64,000 bases of DNA from assembly GCA_964564675.1 (NCBI GenBank), contig CAZMBI010000010.1:13323-77322 (forward strand), written 5' to 3'. The position numbers and the translations under genes were made by a program. The notes beneath the pieces are model-generated. The model had not been told where the DNA came from, did not search any database, and worked only from the letters and a program-made list of their open reading frames with translations. This document shows, piece after piece, positions 7,101 through 15,191 of the stretch (position 1 is its first letter; each line of letters opens with the position of its first letter). Source of the stretch: CAZMBI01 sp964564675. Lineage in GTDB: Bacteria; Pseudomonadota; Alphaproteobacteria; Rickettsiales; UBA3002.

Positions 7101-9058
7101 AGGTGGAATCGATTACCGATATCCGTAAGCGTTTCGTGGCGCCCGCCATGTCACTGGGCGCGCTCAGTCCGGAGGCGCATGAAACGCTTGCCATAGCCAT
7201 GAACCGCATGGGCGGCATGAGTAATTCCGGTGAGGGCGGCGAAGGGCCGGAGCGCTTCACGCCGAGGACAGGCGGCGATAACGCCAATTCCGTTGTCAAA
7301 CAGGTGGCCTCGGCGCGCTTCGGCGTCACCGCCTCCTACCTGAACCATGCCGAGGAGCTGCAGATCAAAATCGCGCAAGGCGCCAAGCCCGGGGAAGGCG
7401 GTCAGCTGCCGGGCTTCAAGGTGACCGCTGAAATCGCCCGCCTGCGCCATGCCACCCCCGGTGTCACGCTGATTTCCCCGCCGCCGCATCACGACATCTA
7501 CTCCATCGAGGATCTCGCCCAGCTGATCTATGATTTAAAACAAATCAACCCGCACGCGCGGGTTTCGGTGAAGCTCGTCTCGCAGGCCGGTATCGGCACG
7601 ATCGCCAGCGGCGTGGCCAAGGCCATGGCCGACAAGATCGTCATCGCCGGACACTCCGGCGGCACAGGGGCCAGCCCCTATTCGAGCATTAAATTCGCCG
7701 GCAGCCCGTGGGAGATGGGCCTGGCCGAGGCCAATCAGGTGCTCACGCTCAACCGCCTGCGCCATCGCGTGCGCCTGCAGACCGATGGCGGCCTGAAGAC
7801 CGGTCGCGATATCGTGATGGCCGCCATGCTCGGCGCCGAGGAATATGCCATTGGCACGGCCTCGCTGGTGGCGATGGGGTGCATTCTGGTGCGTCAGTGC
7901 CATTCCAACACCTGCCCCGTAGGCATCTGCACCCAGGATGAAACGCTGCGCGCCAAGTTTGAAGGCACGGTGGAAAAAGTGGTGAATCTGTTCAGCTTTA
8001 TCGCCGAGGATATTCGCGAGATTCTGGCGCGGCTCGGTTACACCCGGCTGGATGACGTGATCGGCCGCACCGATTTGCTCACTCAGATTGATCATGGCGG
8101 GCCGGATCTGGTGGATCTCGATTTGAATCCCCTGCTGGCGCGCGCCGATAACGGGTTTCAGCCCCGGATCTGTCAATTATCCACCTCCCCTGTGAAGGCA
8201 GAGGATTTGGCATGGCGCAACGCGGTCGCCCCGTCGCTGGATGAACAGATGCTGGCCGATGCCCGGGAGAGTATTCTGGCAGGCAAAAAGGTCCAGCTGG
8301 CCTACAGCGTGCGCAATACGCACCGTTCGATCGGCGCGCGCTTAAGCTCGCTGCTGGTCCGCCATCTGGACACGCAACCTCTCGCCGACGGGCATATCAC
8401 CATCCGCCTGCGCGGCTCGGCCGGTCAGTCGCTGGGCTGTTTTCTGGCGCGCGGCATCACTCTTGAGGTGCTGGGCGATGCCAATGATTATGTTGGCAAG
8501 GGCTTATCCGGCGGCATCATCACGCTGCGCCCGCGCCCTTCCTCCCGCCTGGTGCCGCATGACAACAGCATCATCGGCAACACCGTGCTGTATGGCGCTA
8601 CCGAAGGGGAGCTATTCGCCGCAGGACGCGCCGGCGAACGCTTTGCCGTGCGCAATTCCGGCGCTGAGGCGGTGGTCGAAGGCTGCGGCGCGCACGGTTG
8701 CGAGTATATGACCGGCGGCACGGCGGTGATTCTGGGGCCTGTGGGGGATAATTTTGCTGCAGGTATGACCGGCGGCATGGCCTTCGTCTATGATGAACAG
8801 GCCGCCTTTCAGGCCTGTTTGAACGGGGATTGCGTGATCGCCGAGCGCATCCGCTCGCCTCACTGGGAAGCGGTGCTGCACGCGCTGATCCGACGCCACG
8901 CCGCTGTGACGGAATCGCCACGCGCGCGGGAAATTCTGAATAACTGGGAGCATGCGCGCCCCCTGTTCTGGCAGGTGGTGCCCAAAGAAATGATTGCGAG
9001 GCTCGCGCATCCTTTGGTAGAAGACAGAGATCAGGCAGCAGGCATCGGGCATCAGTAA
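4181..9058 (+). CDS. gltB: Glutamate synthase (NADPH) large subunit
   Basis: Catalytic subunit of GOGAT: it hydrolyses glutamine and transfers the ammonia to 2-oxoglutarate on FMN. The N-terminal amidotransferase domain starts after a short propeptide with the nucleophile Cys in DACGVGLVAAI. The FMN-binding synthase region contains GGEGPERFTPRTGG and PGEGGQLPGFKV. The 3Fe-4S ligands are in CHSNTCPVGIC, and a C-terminal GXGXG beta-helix domain follows (GGTAVILGPVGDNFAAG). At 1625 residues it is about 100 longer than most alphaproteobacterial GltB proteins. The excess is explained by in-frame palindromic repeats near residues 166-185, 477-509 and 646-682 (possibly also 791-820) and by heptamer repeats that encode the last nine residues. 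It is cotranscribed with gltD. Confidence 0.95.
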   Translation: MNRNQLASYLTEHGFYDPAHEHDACGVGLVAAIDGTPRREIVTLACDALKAVWHRGAVDADGKTGDGAGIHLQIPPRFFRDLAKQMKRPVPADAPLAVGMLFLPKKDLRAQEQCRALIESEIQRLGHRIIGWRQVPIDPGVIGEIANDTRPEIEQILVAASPVQSIPLPMEEVEVASAASGAGKINVCDTFERDLYVIRRRIEKAFAEAGITQAYITSLSCRHIVYKGLFKAEQLTAFYPDLLDSRFTSGYAIFHQRFSTNTDPSWALAQPFRTLAHNGEINTLKGNINVMRSHEATMHCELLDKYLDDIRPIIPNHASDTAALDAVMELLVRAGHDAPLAKQILIPPAWSMAAHIPPAHQDMFNCLNTICEPWDGPAAIAATDGRWVIAGMDRGGLRPMRYALTEDGLLLMGSETGMVPMEESQVMEKGKLGPGECIGIDLLRGALYKDRELKDHLAAQHPYSDWVKQIKVMNYNHPLPTRLPRGRGSPLADGNMRPLPLQGEGQGGGNSPEWLRAHQLAVGLTFEDIETILHPMAAEGKEAVGSMGDDTPLAMLSDKPRGFHHFFRQNFSQVTNPPLDSLRERRVMSLNTRFGNDGNFLSLSNSYQDSILLESPVLLRHEMEALQRRFADKITVINTLFDVPQNNLPPFTGGDRRGAAKHSEPESTPTLPSPINGGGLGAYESEKINALRRGLDRIIAEAEAAVEAERPYLLLTDSGRSRECAAIPMILATAAINTHLVKRKMRKRASLLVCSSECCDVHYLAVLIGVGATVVQPWLAEATIRERYDQGLCSPSVLPLKGADRKDSGERAGVDETLLALKTAMEQGLLKIMSKMGISVVSSYRNGYNFEAIGLSRALVSEFFPDLPSRLSGIGMAGIERRVLALHSKAYGATSTARPASLTPLPIGGFYKYRTSGERHAFGGEPVHLLQSAVGEDSYELYRKYAAMVNEQPPVALRQLLDFASDRAPIDRSQVESITDIRKRFVAPAMSLGALSPEAHETLAIAMNRMGGMSNSGEGGEGPERFTPRTGGDNANSVVKQVASARFGVTASYLNHAEELQIKIAQGAKPGEGGQLPGFKVTAEIARLRHATPGVTLISPPPHHDIYSIEDLAQLIYDLKQINPHARVSVKLVSQAGIGTIASGVAKAMADKIVIAGHSGGTGASPYSSIKFAGSPWEMGLAEANQVLTLNRLRHRVRLQTDGGLKTGRDIVMAAMLGAEEYAIGTASLVAMGCILVRQCHSNTCPVGICTQDETLRAKFEGTVEKVVNLFSFIAEDIREILARLGYTRLDDVIGRTDLLTQIDHGGPDLVDLDLNPLLARADNGFQPRICQLSTSPVKAEDLAWRNAVAPSLDEQMLADARESILAGKKVQLAYSVRNTHRSIGARLSSLLVRHLDTQPLADGHITIRLRGSAGQSLGCFLARGITLEVLGDANDYVGKGLSGGIITLRPRPSSRLVPHDNSIIGNTVLYGATEGELFAAGRAGERFAVRNSGAEAVVEGCGAHGCEYMTGGTAVILGPVGDNFAAGMTGGMAFVYDEQAAFQACLNGDCVIAERIRSPHWEAVLHALIRRHAAVTESPRAREILNNWEHARPLFWQVVPKEMIARLAHPLVEDRDQAAGIGHQ
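4678..4708. repeat. Palindromic element copy A inside gltB
   Basis: CCTCTCCCAATGGAAGAGG is an imperfect hairpin followed by TCGAAGTC. The same order (CTCTCCC-loop-GGGAGA then GTCGAAATC) appears in the intergenic element at 62152-62178. In the protein it sits in a stretch (about residues 164-190) that is normally a short linker before FERDLYVIRR. Confidence 0.55.
5610..5708. repeat. Palindromic element copy B inside gltB (two hairpins)
   Basis: Two G/C-rich hairpins lie back to back: TCTCCC-TAGA-GGGAGA at 5626-5641 and a perfect 9-bp stem CCCTCCCCC-TTCA-GGGGGAGGG at 5673-5694. Together they insert about 33 low-complexity residues rich in Pro, Gly and Arg between the conserved blocks VKQIKVMN and PEWLRAHQLAVG without breaking the frame. 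Confidence 0.85.
6118..6228. repeat. Palindromic element copy C inside gltB (two hairpins)
   Basis: There are two perfect hairpins: CTCCCCCCG-TTTA-CGGGGGGAG (6122-6143, 9-bp stem) and CCCTCCCCCAT-AA-ATGGGGGAGGG (6194-6217, 11-bp stem). The insert adds about 37 residues between FDVPQ and the conserved helix SEKINALRRGLDRI and keeps the reading frame. It is the clearest copy in the window. Confidence 0.88.
6553..6640. repeat. Possible fourth insertion in gltB
   Basis: About 25 residues (CSPSVLPLKGADRKDSGERA) occur between the conserved TIRERYDQGL and LLALKTAMEQGLLKIMSKMG blocks, where other GltB proteins have a short loop. The DNA holds CCCTCCGTCCTCCCACTCAA and a later GGCGGGGG but no clean palindrome, so this is a decayed copy at best. 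Confidence 0.35.
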
Positions 9059-9126
9059 CGTGCTTGCCTGCTGATGCCTGACAACTGATGCCTGATGCCT
9101 GACAACTGATGCCTGATGCCTGACAT
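9030..9126. repeat. 7-bp-phased repeat array with inverted halves between gltB and fzlA
   Basis: Positions 9030-9057 read as four heptamers of type ATCAGGC/AGCAGGC/ATCGGGC/ATCAGTA. Positions 9071-9126 read as eight heptamers in the opposite sense, CTGATGC or CTGACAA in the order 1-2-1-1-2-1-1-2 (the last being CTGACAT). The two halves can pair into a long hairpin. The left half encodes the last residues of GltB (DQAAGIGHQ) and its stop. The right half runs into the fzlA start codon. Confidence 0.92.
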
Positions 9127-9793
9127 GCTCACCCTCTACCATACGCCCTTGTCTCCCGCCTGCCGTAAAGTCCGCGTGATGCTGCGCGAAAAGGAAATTG
9201 ACTTTAATCTCGTGGAAGAGCCCTTCTGGCAACGCAATATTGAATTTTTCAAACTCAACCCGGCCGGCGACGTGCCGGTGCTGATCGCCGAAAAAGGGCT
9301 GGTGCTGTGCGGTGGCTATGCCATCAGCGAGTATCTGGAGGAAGCCTACCCGGAAGTACAGTTTTTCGGCAATTCACTCGAGGAAAAAGCCGAGGTGCGG
9401 CGGTTGGTTGAATGGTTCGACGCCAAGTTCGAGCACGAAGTTACCCACAATATTTTGTTTGAAAAAGTCTTTAAACGGCTGATGGGGTATGGCGAGCCCA
9501 GTTCCGAGGCCCTGCGCGCGGGCAAGAAAAACCTGGCCTATCATCTCGATTATATTGCTTTTTTGCTGCAGCAACGCAACTGGCTGGCGGGAGATTACCT
9601 CACCCTGGCCGATATCACCGCCGCGGCGCACCTGTCGAGCCTGGATTATCTCGGCGATGTCGCGTGGGAGCATCAGTCCGCCACCCGCGAATGGTATGCG
9701 CTGATTAAATCGCGCCCCGCTTTCCGCGCCATTTTAGACGACCGTGTCACCGGCTTCCGCCCGCCCCCGCACTATGTGAATCCTGATTTTTAA
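9125..9793 (+). CDS. fzlA: FzlA-like glutathione S-transferase family protein
   Basis: A 222-residue protein with an N-terminal thioredoxin-like GST domain (LTLYHTPLSPACRKVRVML, NPAGDVPVLI) and an all-helical C-terminal domain (WLAGDYLTLADITAAAHLSS). The pattern LDYLGDVAWEHQSATREWYA and the C-terminal HYVNPDF match FzlA, an FtsZ-binding GST homologue of alphaproteobacteria that acts at the division site and lacks ordinary GST activity. A start at 9116 is also open, but its ATG is part of the 7-bp repeat array, so I choose ATG 9125. Its end overlaps the convergent sua5 gene by 4 bases. The assignment to FzlA rather than another GST rests on the C-terminal pattern. Confidence 0.8.
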   Translation: MLTLYHTPLSPACRKVRVMLREKEIDFNLVEEPFWQRNIEFFKLNPAGDVPVLIAEKGLVLCGGYAISEYLEEAYPEVQFFGNSLEEKAEVRRLVEWFDAKFEHEVTHNILFEKVFKRLMGYGEPSSEALRAGKKNLAYHLDYIAFLLQQRNWLAGDYLTLADITAAAHLSSLDYLGDVAWEHQSATREWYALIKSRPAFRAILDDRVTGFRPPPHYVNPDF

Positions 9794-10749
9794 GCCTGTG
9801 CTGCCCGCCGCAGGCGGTCATTGATCGCCACGCCCAGCCCCTCATGCGGGATCGGCATCACCGCAATCGCCTGACAATTGGATTGATCAAGCGCGCGCAT
9901 GGCGGCAAACAGATTGGCCGCCGCCTCGCGCATATTGCCCGTTTCACTGAGATTGACCATATGGGCAGCCCCCGCGGGCGGGTGCGGCCCGAACGCCAGC
10001 AGGGCCTCGCCCGGCGCGACGCTTCGCGCCTCCAGGCGCAGCGGCAGCTGCGGCGCGTAATGCCTGAGCATCTGGCCCGGCGAACGCGGCTGCGTTTCAT
10101 CATGAACACCCCCACCAGGCGCCACACTGACGCCGGCAGCCCGCAGCGCGCCCACGGTTATGCTGCCGGGCCGCAAGATCACCGCCCGCTCGCCCGTGCA
10201 GTCAATCACGGTGGACTCGATCCCCTCTTCGGTTGGACCGCCGTCAAACACCGGCAGGTCAGGGAATTCCTCGCGCACATGCGCGGCGCAGGTCGGGCTG
10301 ATCCGCCCTGAGCGATTGGCGCTGGGCGCGGACAACCCGCCGTCAAACGCCCGGATAATCGCTTGTGCGAGGGCGTGTCGTGGGGCGCGGATCGCTGCCG
10401 TATCCCCCCCGGCGGAAACCAGCAGCGACAGTGGCGAGTCGGCGCGCCTTGGCAGAACCAGTGTCAGCGGCCCCGGCCAGAAGGCAGCGGCCAGGCGCTC
10501 GGCCAAGATGTTCCATGCCACATAACGCTGCGCCATGGCAGCATCGGCGACATGGCTAATCAGCGGATTGAAGGCCGGGCGCTGCTTGCGCTCAAAAATC
10601 GCCGCCACCGCCCGATCATCGCTGGCATCCGCTGCCAGCCCATAGACGGTTTCGGTGGGCAACCCGATCAGCGCACCCGCCCGCAGATGCGCCACAGCTT
10701 CGGCGGACAAATGAGATGTGGATAGCGGACTGTTGCGATTTGACAACAT
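9790..10749 (-). CDS. tsaC: L-threonylcarbamoyladenylate synthase (Sua5 type)
   Basis: It makes threonylcarbamoyl-AMP from threonine, bicarbonate and ATP for the t6A modification of ANN-decoding tRNAs. The YrdC domain covers about residues 1-200 (GLPTETVYGLAADASDD, FERKQRPAFNPLI, SAPSANRSGRISPT, ILRPGSITVGAL), followed by a linker and a Sua5 C-terminal domain of about 100 residues (SPGQMLRHYAPQLPL). The 319-residue length is that of the two-domain Sua5 form rather than the short TsaC form. It is divergent from the ParA-like gene, with about 54 bases of AT-rich sequence between them. Confidence 0.93.
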   Translation of the reverse strand: MLSNRNSPLSTSHLSAEAVAHLRAGALIGLPTETVYGLAADASDDRAVAAIFERKQRPAFNPLISHVADAAMAQRYVAWNILAERLAAAFWPGPLTLVLPRRADSPLSLLVSAGGDTAAIRAPRHALAQAIIRAFDGGLSAPSANRSGRISPTCAAHVREEFPDLPVFDGGPTEEGIESTVIDCTGERAVILRPGSITVGALRAAGVSVAPGGGVHDETQPRSPGQMLRHYAPQLPLRLEARSVAPGEALLAFGPHPPAGAAHMVNLSETGNMREAAANLFAAMRALDQSNCQAIAVMPIPHEGLGVAINDRLRRAAQA

Positions 10750-10803
10750 ATAGTGTGAAACGATATAAAATAATCAAAATCTAGTATTTACTGTGAGGAT
10801 CAT

Positions 10804-11466
10804 ATGGTTGCACACGTTATCGCCATCGCGCAACAAAAAGGTGGCGCCGGCAAAACCACACTGGCTGCGCATCTGGGCGTGGTGATGAGTGAATATGGCC
10901 TGAAGGTCGCCATGGTCGATGTCGATCCGCAAGGCAGTCTCAGCCACTGGCATGAGATTCGCCAACGCCTCAACAACCCCGATTTAACGCCGGTGACTTT
11001 TGTCACCACCACCGGCACGGAGCTTGAAGGCGAAGTCCGCCGTCTCAAACGCACGCACGATATCATCGTTGTTGACAGCCCGCCGCATGCCGATACCGAG
11101 GCGCGTAATGCCATCCGCCTATCCAATCTGGTGGTCATCCCCATGCAGCCCAGCCCGCTGGATTTGTGGGCGACTCAGGCCACGCTAAAAATGGCGCGGC
11201 AAGCCGGTGCGTCCGTTAAAATGGTGCTCAACCGCGTCAATACCCAAGCCAAACTCTCGCAGAAAATGCGCGAGGAAATGAAAGACCTTTCCTTATGCCT
11301 GTTCGGCAACCGTGTAGCCTTTGCCAGCGCGCTGATGGCCGGCAAGGGAATCAGCGAAGTCGCCCATGGCAGCGCCGCCAGCAAGGAAATTGAAGCGCTG
11401 GCCGATGATATTCTCGATTATTTCGGTTTTGAAGTCGTCGAAGAAGCGGTTGGCGCGGTCGCCTGA
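10804..11466 (+). CDS. ParA-family ATPase
   Basis: A 220-residue P-loop ATPase with a deviant Walker A motif (QQKGGAGKTTLAAHLG), Walker A' (VDVDPQGSLSHW) and a Walker B-like DIIVVDSPPHAD. It resembles the short orphan ParA proteins of alphaproteobacteria, which position cargo on the nucleoid or membrane. No parB or parS-like site is visible nearby, so a role in chromosome partition is not supported, and MipZ would be longer. GAGGAT lies 4 bases before the ATG. tRNA-Asn follows on the same strand. Confidence 0.85.
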   Translation: MVAHVIAIAQQKGGAGKTTLAAHLGVVMSEYGLKVAMVDVDPQGSLSHWHEIRQRLNNPDLTPVTFVTTTGTELEGEVRRLKRTHDIIVVDSPPHADTEARNAIRLSNLVVIPMQPSPLDLWATQATLKMARQAGASVKMVLNRVNTQAKLSQKMREEMKDLSLCLFGNRVAFASALMAGKGISEVAHGSAASKEIEALADDILDYFGFEVVEEAVGAVA

Positions 11467-11545
11467 GCACCGCCTGCGCATTGCCACCGACTTATGCTTG
11501 CATTTTGCCCGGAGATTCGCTAACCAATCCACCTGTTCAGGCCAA

Positions 11546-11620
11546 TCCCCGGTAGCTCAGCGGTAGAGCAATCGGCTGTTAACCGATCGGTCGCTGGTTC
11601 GAATCCGGCCCGGGGAGCCA
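11546..11620 (+). tRNA. tRNA-Asn (GTT)
   Basis: A complete cloverleaf with acceptor stem TCCCCGG/CCGGGGA, D-arm GGTAGCTCAGCGGTAGAGCA, anticodon stem ATCGG/CCGAT with loop CTGTTAA (anticodon GTT), T-arm with TTCGAAT, discriminator G and an encoded CCA end. Confidence 0.97.
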
Positions 11621-11673
11621 TTCTTTTCAGATTATGCTTAGCAGCAAATGCGCACCTATTGCGTAGCCACGCA

Positions 11674-13062
11674 TCAGGCGTCTTCCGCCAGGCGAAGGGC
11701 TTTCACATCCCCTGCTTCGGCATCAGAGACGGGCTCGCCGCCATCATCATCGGCTTCCAACTGCAATAATTCATCGTGGCGGTAGACATCATAGACGCGG
11801 ATGGCTTTGGGCAAGGCGCGGTTGGAATCGGACTGCACGCCGAGCTGTTCGAGCTTGCGCAATTTGGGCAGCACGCGCGTATTCAGCGACTTGCCGAAAT
11901 CGCGGAATTTCTCAGCCGATTGCTGAATCCCCTTGCCCACCGCGTCTACATGACCGAGCGTGGTGGCCAGCGAGCCCATCAGCCTGCTAACCTCAGCGAT
12001 GATACGCTCCTGATTCTCATCCTGCTTGGCCTCGGCAATCTGCTGGCGCGACAGCGAGAGAATCGCCGCCAGGCTCGCCGGTCCCGATAAAATAATGTCG
12101 GCGCGCTCGCATTTGGTGCGAATCGACGGGTCGGCACGGTGCAGCCGTTCAATCATCGCCTCGGAAGGCACATACATCACCATCAACCGCCGCCCGAGCG
12201 TGCGGTTGTTTTCCTTAAGCGCCTTAGCCACTGCATCGCGATAGGCTTTCTGCGACAGCTTATCGATATGCTGATGGGCGCTGGCCACCAGTTTCTTAAG
12301 CACCGCCTCTTCCGATTCGCTGCCTTCGGCTTCGACCAGTTCCATCAAAAATTTCGAGGCCTTGGCATCGATCACCACAACCATATCCTGCGACAGGAAA
12401 ATCACCGCATCCGGGCGCAGATTACCCTCACCCTCACGCGCGATGTGATATTGCAGCATATAATCGCGGCCCGGCTCCAGCCCGAGCTGTTTCAGCGCAT
12501 TTTCCAGGCCCGCCTCGGCCATCTGCCCCGCCCCGCCGGGATGGGTCAGCGCGCGCATCACCGTTTCCATCTGTTTGCTGTTATCACTCGCTCTGGATTG
12601 AATCGCCGCCACCGACTGGCTGAGCTGCTCTACGTGTTTGAGCACTTCCTTGGTAGTTTTTTGCGCCATCTGCTCGTGCTGCTCGCGCGCCACCTTGGTT
12701 TCGCGCTGATGATCCTCCAGCAGTTTGGATGAGACCGTATGGCCAATTTCCATCACCGAGGAAACGGCTGCTTTCTTAAACTCTTCGGCATCGCGGATAC
12801 GCTGGTCCATATCGGCCAGTCGCTGCTGGGCGATGGTGGCTTCCTTGTCGGCGGTCTGGCGTTTTTCCGTTTCCACCTCCAGCGCCGTGCGCAGGCGATC
12901 AAGCTCTTCGCGGCGGTGGGCGTCCACCACGCGCTCCTGCTCGAGCTGAGCGACGCGGGCGCGCGCTTTGGCGGCAGCGCGCCACTGCCACCAGGCAATC
13001 AGCATAAAAACAAGCGCCGCGGCGGCGGTCAGAATGAACAAGTTGTCAGTATTTGGTTGCAT
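11674..13062 (-). CDS. rmuC: DNA recombination protein RmuC
   Basis: A 462-residue RmuC-family protein: one N-terminal membrane helix (LFILTAAAALVFMLIAWWQW), a long coiled coil to about residue 165, then the nuclease-like RmuC domain (YMLQYHIAREGEGNLRPDAV, VVIDAKASKFLMELVEA) and a helical C-terminus. RmuC limits rearrangements at inverted repeats in E. coli, which is worth noting in a region so rich in them. An acidic C-terminal tail ends the protein. It converges on tRNA-Asn and diverges from glmU. Confidence 0.92.
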   Translation of the reverse strand: MQPNTDNLFILTAAAALVFMLIAWWQWRAAAKARARVAQLEQERVVDAHRREELDRLRTALEVETEKRQTADKEATIAQQRLADMDQRIRDAEEFKKAAVSSVMEIGHTVSSKLLEDHQRETKVAREQHEQMAQKTTKEVLKHVEQLSQSVAAIQSRASDNSKQMETVMRALTHPGGAGQMAEAGLENALKQLGLEPGRDYMLQYHIAREGEGNLRPDAVIFLSQDMVVVIDAKASKFLMELVEAEGSESEEAVLKKLVASAHQHIDKLSQKAYRDAVAKALKENNRTLGRRLMVMYVPSEAMIERLHRADPSIRTKCERADIILSGPASLAAILSLSRQQIAEAKQDENQERIIAEVSRLMGSLATTLGHVDAVGKGIQQSAEKFRDFGKSLNTRVLPKLRKLEQLGVQSDSNRALPKAIRVYDVYRHDELLQLEADDDGGEPVSDAEAGDVKALRLAEDA

Positions 13063-13065
13063 AAG

Positions 13066-13093
13066 CCGTTCACTAATGGCTAATCAATAGCCG
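13066..13093. repeat. 7-bp-phased repeat upstream of rmuC
   Basis: Four consecutive heptamers, among them CTAATGG followed by CTAATCA, start four bases beyond the rmuC start codon. Related units (CTAA/TTAG core) occur at 35593, 42273 and 63129. Confidence 0.6.
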
Positions 13094-13197
13094 ATGATTA
13101 AAAAAACGCGTGCCGGCAGGCATCGGCAAGGATGCGTCGGATTATCGCCGGTGTCATCATAGCATTAACCGCGCAATAGTGAATACCGAATACTGAT

Positions 13198-14544
13198 ATG
13201 GAAAGCAACGCCACCGCCGCCATCATCCTCGCCGCCGGCAAAGGCACGCGCATGCGCTCCTCAACCCCGAAGATCCTGCATGAGATCGCCCGCCGGCCGA
13301 TGCTGGGCCATGTCATGCGCGCCGCCCGGGCGGCCGGGTGTTCCCCGCTGGCGGTGGTCACCGGCGCCGATATGCCGGCGGTCGGCGATTATGCCCGCAG
13401 CGTGCAGCCGGGCTGTCTGCTCGCACAGCAAACACAACCGCTGGGCACGGCGCACGCCGTGCTGGCCGCACGCGAGGCGCTGCGCGATCATAGCGGCAAT
13501 CTGGTCGTGCTGTTCGGCGACAGCCCGCTGATTCAACCGGATACCATTGCCCGGCTAATGAGCACGCTAAGCAAAGACCCGCACTGTGCGGCGGCCGTTT
13601 TAGGGTTTGAAGCCGCCGCGCCCGGCGGTTATGGGCGGCTGGTGATGACAGACGGCGTGTTGCAGCGTATTGTCGAGGCCAAAGACGCCACCGACGCTGA
13701 GCGTGCCATCACCACCTGCAATGCCGGCATCATGGCGCTGCGCGGCAATCTGGTCTGGGAGATGCTCGAGCAGATCGCCCCGCATAATACACAGGGGGAA
13801 TATTACCTGACCGATATCATCGCCCCCGCGAAGGCCTTGGGCTATCAGTGCCGCGTGGTGATGGGCGATGCCGGCGAGGCCCTCGGCGTCAATTCACGCG
13901 CGCAGCTGGCCGAGGTGGAAGCGGTCTGCCAACAACGCCTGCGCGAACAGGCCATGGCCGCCGGCGTCACCCTGATAGCGCCGGAGACGGTCTATCTTGC
14001 CGCCGATACCGAACTGGGCGAAGACGTTACCATCGAGCCGCATGTCATATTCGGGCCGCGGGTGGCAGTGGCCGATGGCGCGGTGATCCGCTCTTTTTCT
14101 CATATCGAGGGCGCGGTGATCGGCCATCGCGCTGTTATAGGCCCGTTTGCCCGGCTGCGCCCCGGTTCCAATATTGGTGACGACAGTAAAATCGGCAATT
14201 TTGTGGAGATTAAAAAGGCGCAGATTGAAGCCGATGTCAAAATTTCGCACCTGTCTTATATCGGCGACGCCCATGTCGGCGAGGGCAGCAATATCGGCGC
14301 GGGCACTATTACCTGCAATTATGACGGCTATCAGAAATACCATACGGAAATCGGCGCGGAGGTGTTTATCGGCTCCAATACGGCGCTGGTAGCCCCCGTG
14401 GTGGTAGGCGCCGGCGCTTATGTCGGGGCCGGCAGCGTGGTTACCGATGACGTGGCGCCCGATGCGCTGGCCATCGCCCGCTCGCGGCAGTCTTACAAGG
14501 CCGAATGGGCCAAAAATTTCCGAGGCCGTATGGAACAGGAATAA
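13198..14544 (+). CDS. glmU: Bifunctional UDP-N-acetylglucosamine pyrophosphorylase / glucosamine-1-phosphate N-acetyltransferase
   Basis: It makes UDP-GlcNAc for peptidoglycan and LPS. The N-terminal uridyltransferase domain has the signature AAGKGTRMRS and GTAHAVL. The C-terminal left-handed beta-helix acetyltransferase domain shows hexapeptide repeats (GEGSNIGAGTITCNYDG, IGSNTALVAPVVVGAGAYVG). At 448 residues it is full length. A promoter must lie in the 130-base gap shared with rmuC. Downstream lies a palindromic element at 14586-14609. Confidence 0.96.
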   Translation: MESNATAAIILAAGKGTRMRSSTPKILHEIARRPMLGHVMRAARAAGCSPLAVVTGADMPAVGDYARSVQPGCLLAQQTQPLGTAHAVLAAREALRDHSGNLVVLFGDSPLIQPDTIARLMSTLSKDPHCAAAVLGFEAAAPGGYGRLVMTDGVLQRIVEAKDATDAERAITTCNAGIMALRGNLVWEMLEQIAPHNTQGEYYLTDIIAPAKALGYQCRVVMGDAGEALGVNSRAQLAEVEAVCQQRLREQAMAAGVTLIAPETVYLAADTELGEDVTIEPHVIFGPRVAVADGAVIRSFSHIEGAVIGHRAVIGPFARLRPGSNIGDDSKIGNFVEIKKAQIEADVKISHLSYIGDAHVGEGSNIGAGTITCNYDGYQKYHTEIGAEVFIGSNTALVAPVVVGAGAYVGAGSVVTDDVAPDALAIARSRQSYKAEWAKNFRGRMEQE

Positions 14545-14585
14545 AATTAAGCGAAATGCCTCTCAATAGGCGATGTCGTTGGGTA

Positions 14586-14609
14586 TTCCCTCCCTTTGAG
14601 GGACAGGGC
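14586..14609. repeat. C/G-rich palindromic element between glmU and pncC
   Basis: TCCCT-TTG-AGGGA (14591-14603) lies inside a wider CCC...GGG context, the same design as the elements inside gltB. It lies between the convergent ends of glmU and pncC, where it could also act as a bidirectional terminator, although no T-run follows. Confidence 0.6.
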
Positions 14610-14633
14610 ACGGTAGGCGCTGCCACCCTTCAT

Positions 14634-15134
14634 TTAATTGTCTGGTGTCCCCAGCGCCGCTTCCAGCATGATGAGCGCCTCAGCGACGGCAGCCAGCCGG
14701 ATCATCTCTCGATCGCCATCAAAATGACAGAGTTGATGGACGGTCTCGCCCTGCCGGCGCGCGGTAGCCAGATGCACCAGCCCGACGGGCTTGTCCTGTG
14801 ATCCACCGCCCGGGCCGGCCACACCGGTGACGGCAATACTGACATCCGCCTGTGAGTACCAGATCGCGCCCTCCGCCATCGCCCGCGCCACCGGCTCGCT
14901 GACCGCACCGTAACGTTCTACAAGCGCTTCCGCCACATGGAGCAATTCGATTTTGGCGTGGTTGCTATAGGTCACAAAGCCGCGCTCCAGCACAGCCGAA
15001 GAGCCGGGGACCGCGGTCAGCAGGGCGGCAATCAGTCCACCCGTGCAGGATTCGGCGGTGGCCACCGTCTTGCGATGTGCCTGCGCCCGCTCAAGCAATT
15101 GGTTCGCCGCCAGGGTCAATTGGGTGTTGAACAT
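14634..15134 (-). CDS. pncC: Nicotinamide-nucleotide amidohydrolase (CinA C-terminal domain)
   Basis: A 166-residue stand-alone CinA C-terminal domain, which deamidates NMN to nicotinate mononucleotide. Visible motifs are VATAESCTGGLIAALLT with the catalytic Ser, the glycine-rich VTGVAGPGGGSQDKPVGLV, and a C-terminal helix. The CinA N-terminal domain is encoded separately at 63232-63978, so the two halves are split, as in many alphaproteobacteria. It is divergent from xth. Confidence 0.92.
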   Translation of the reverse strand: MFNTQLTLAANQLLERAQAHRKTVATAESCTGGLIAALLTAVPGSSAVLERGFVTYSNHAKIELLHVAEALVERYGAVSEPVARAMAEGAIWYSQADVSIAVTGVAGPGGGSQDKPVGLVHLATARRQGETVHQLCHFDGDREMIRLAAVAEALIMLEAALGTPDN

Positions 15135-15191
15135 GCTTTACCTATGCATTCACTCGGAGTAATTATAACGTAAGATATAAGCAGGGTATAT

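Noticed and set aside
9030..9126. CRISPR-like array
   Set aside because: Units are 7 bp and contiguous with no spacers; no cas genes are in the window.
10804..11466. ParA-like gene as part of a chromosome or plasmid partition locus
   Set aside because: No parB gene or parS-like sites nearby, and the protein is of the orphan type.
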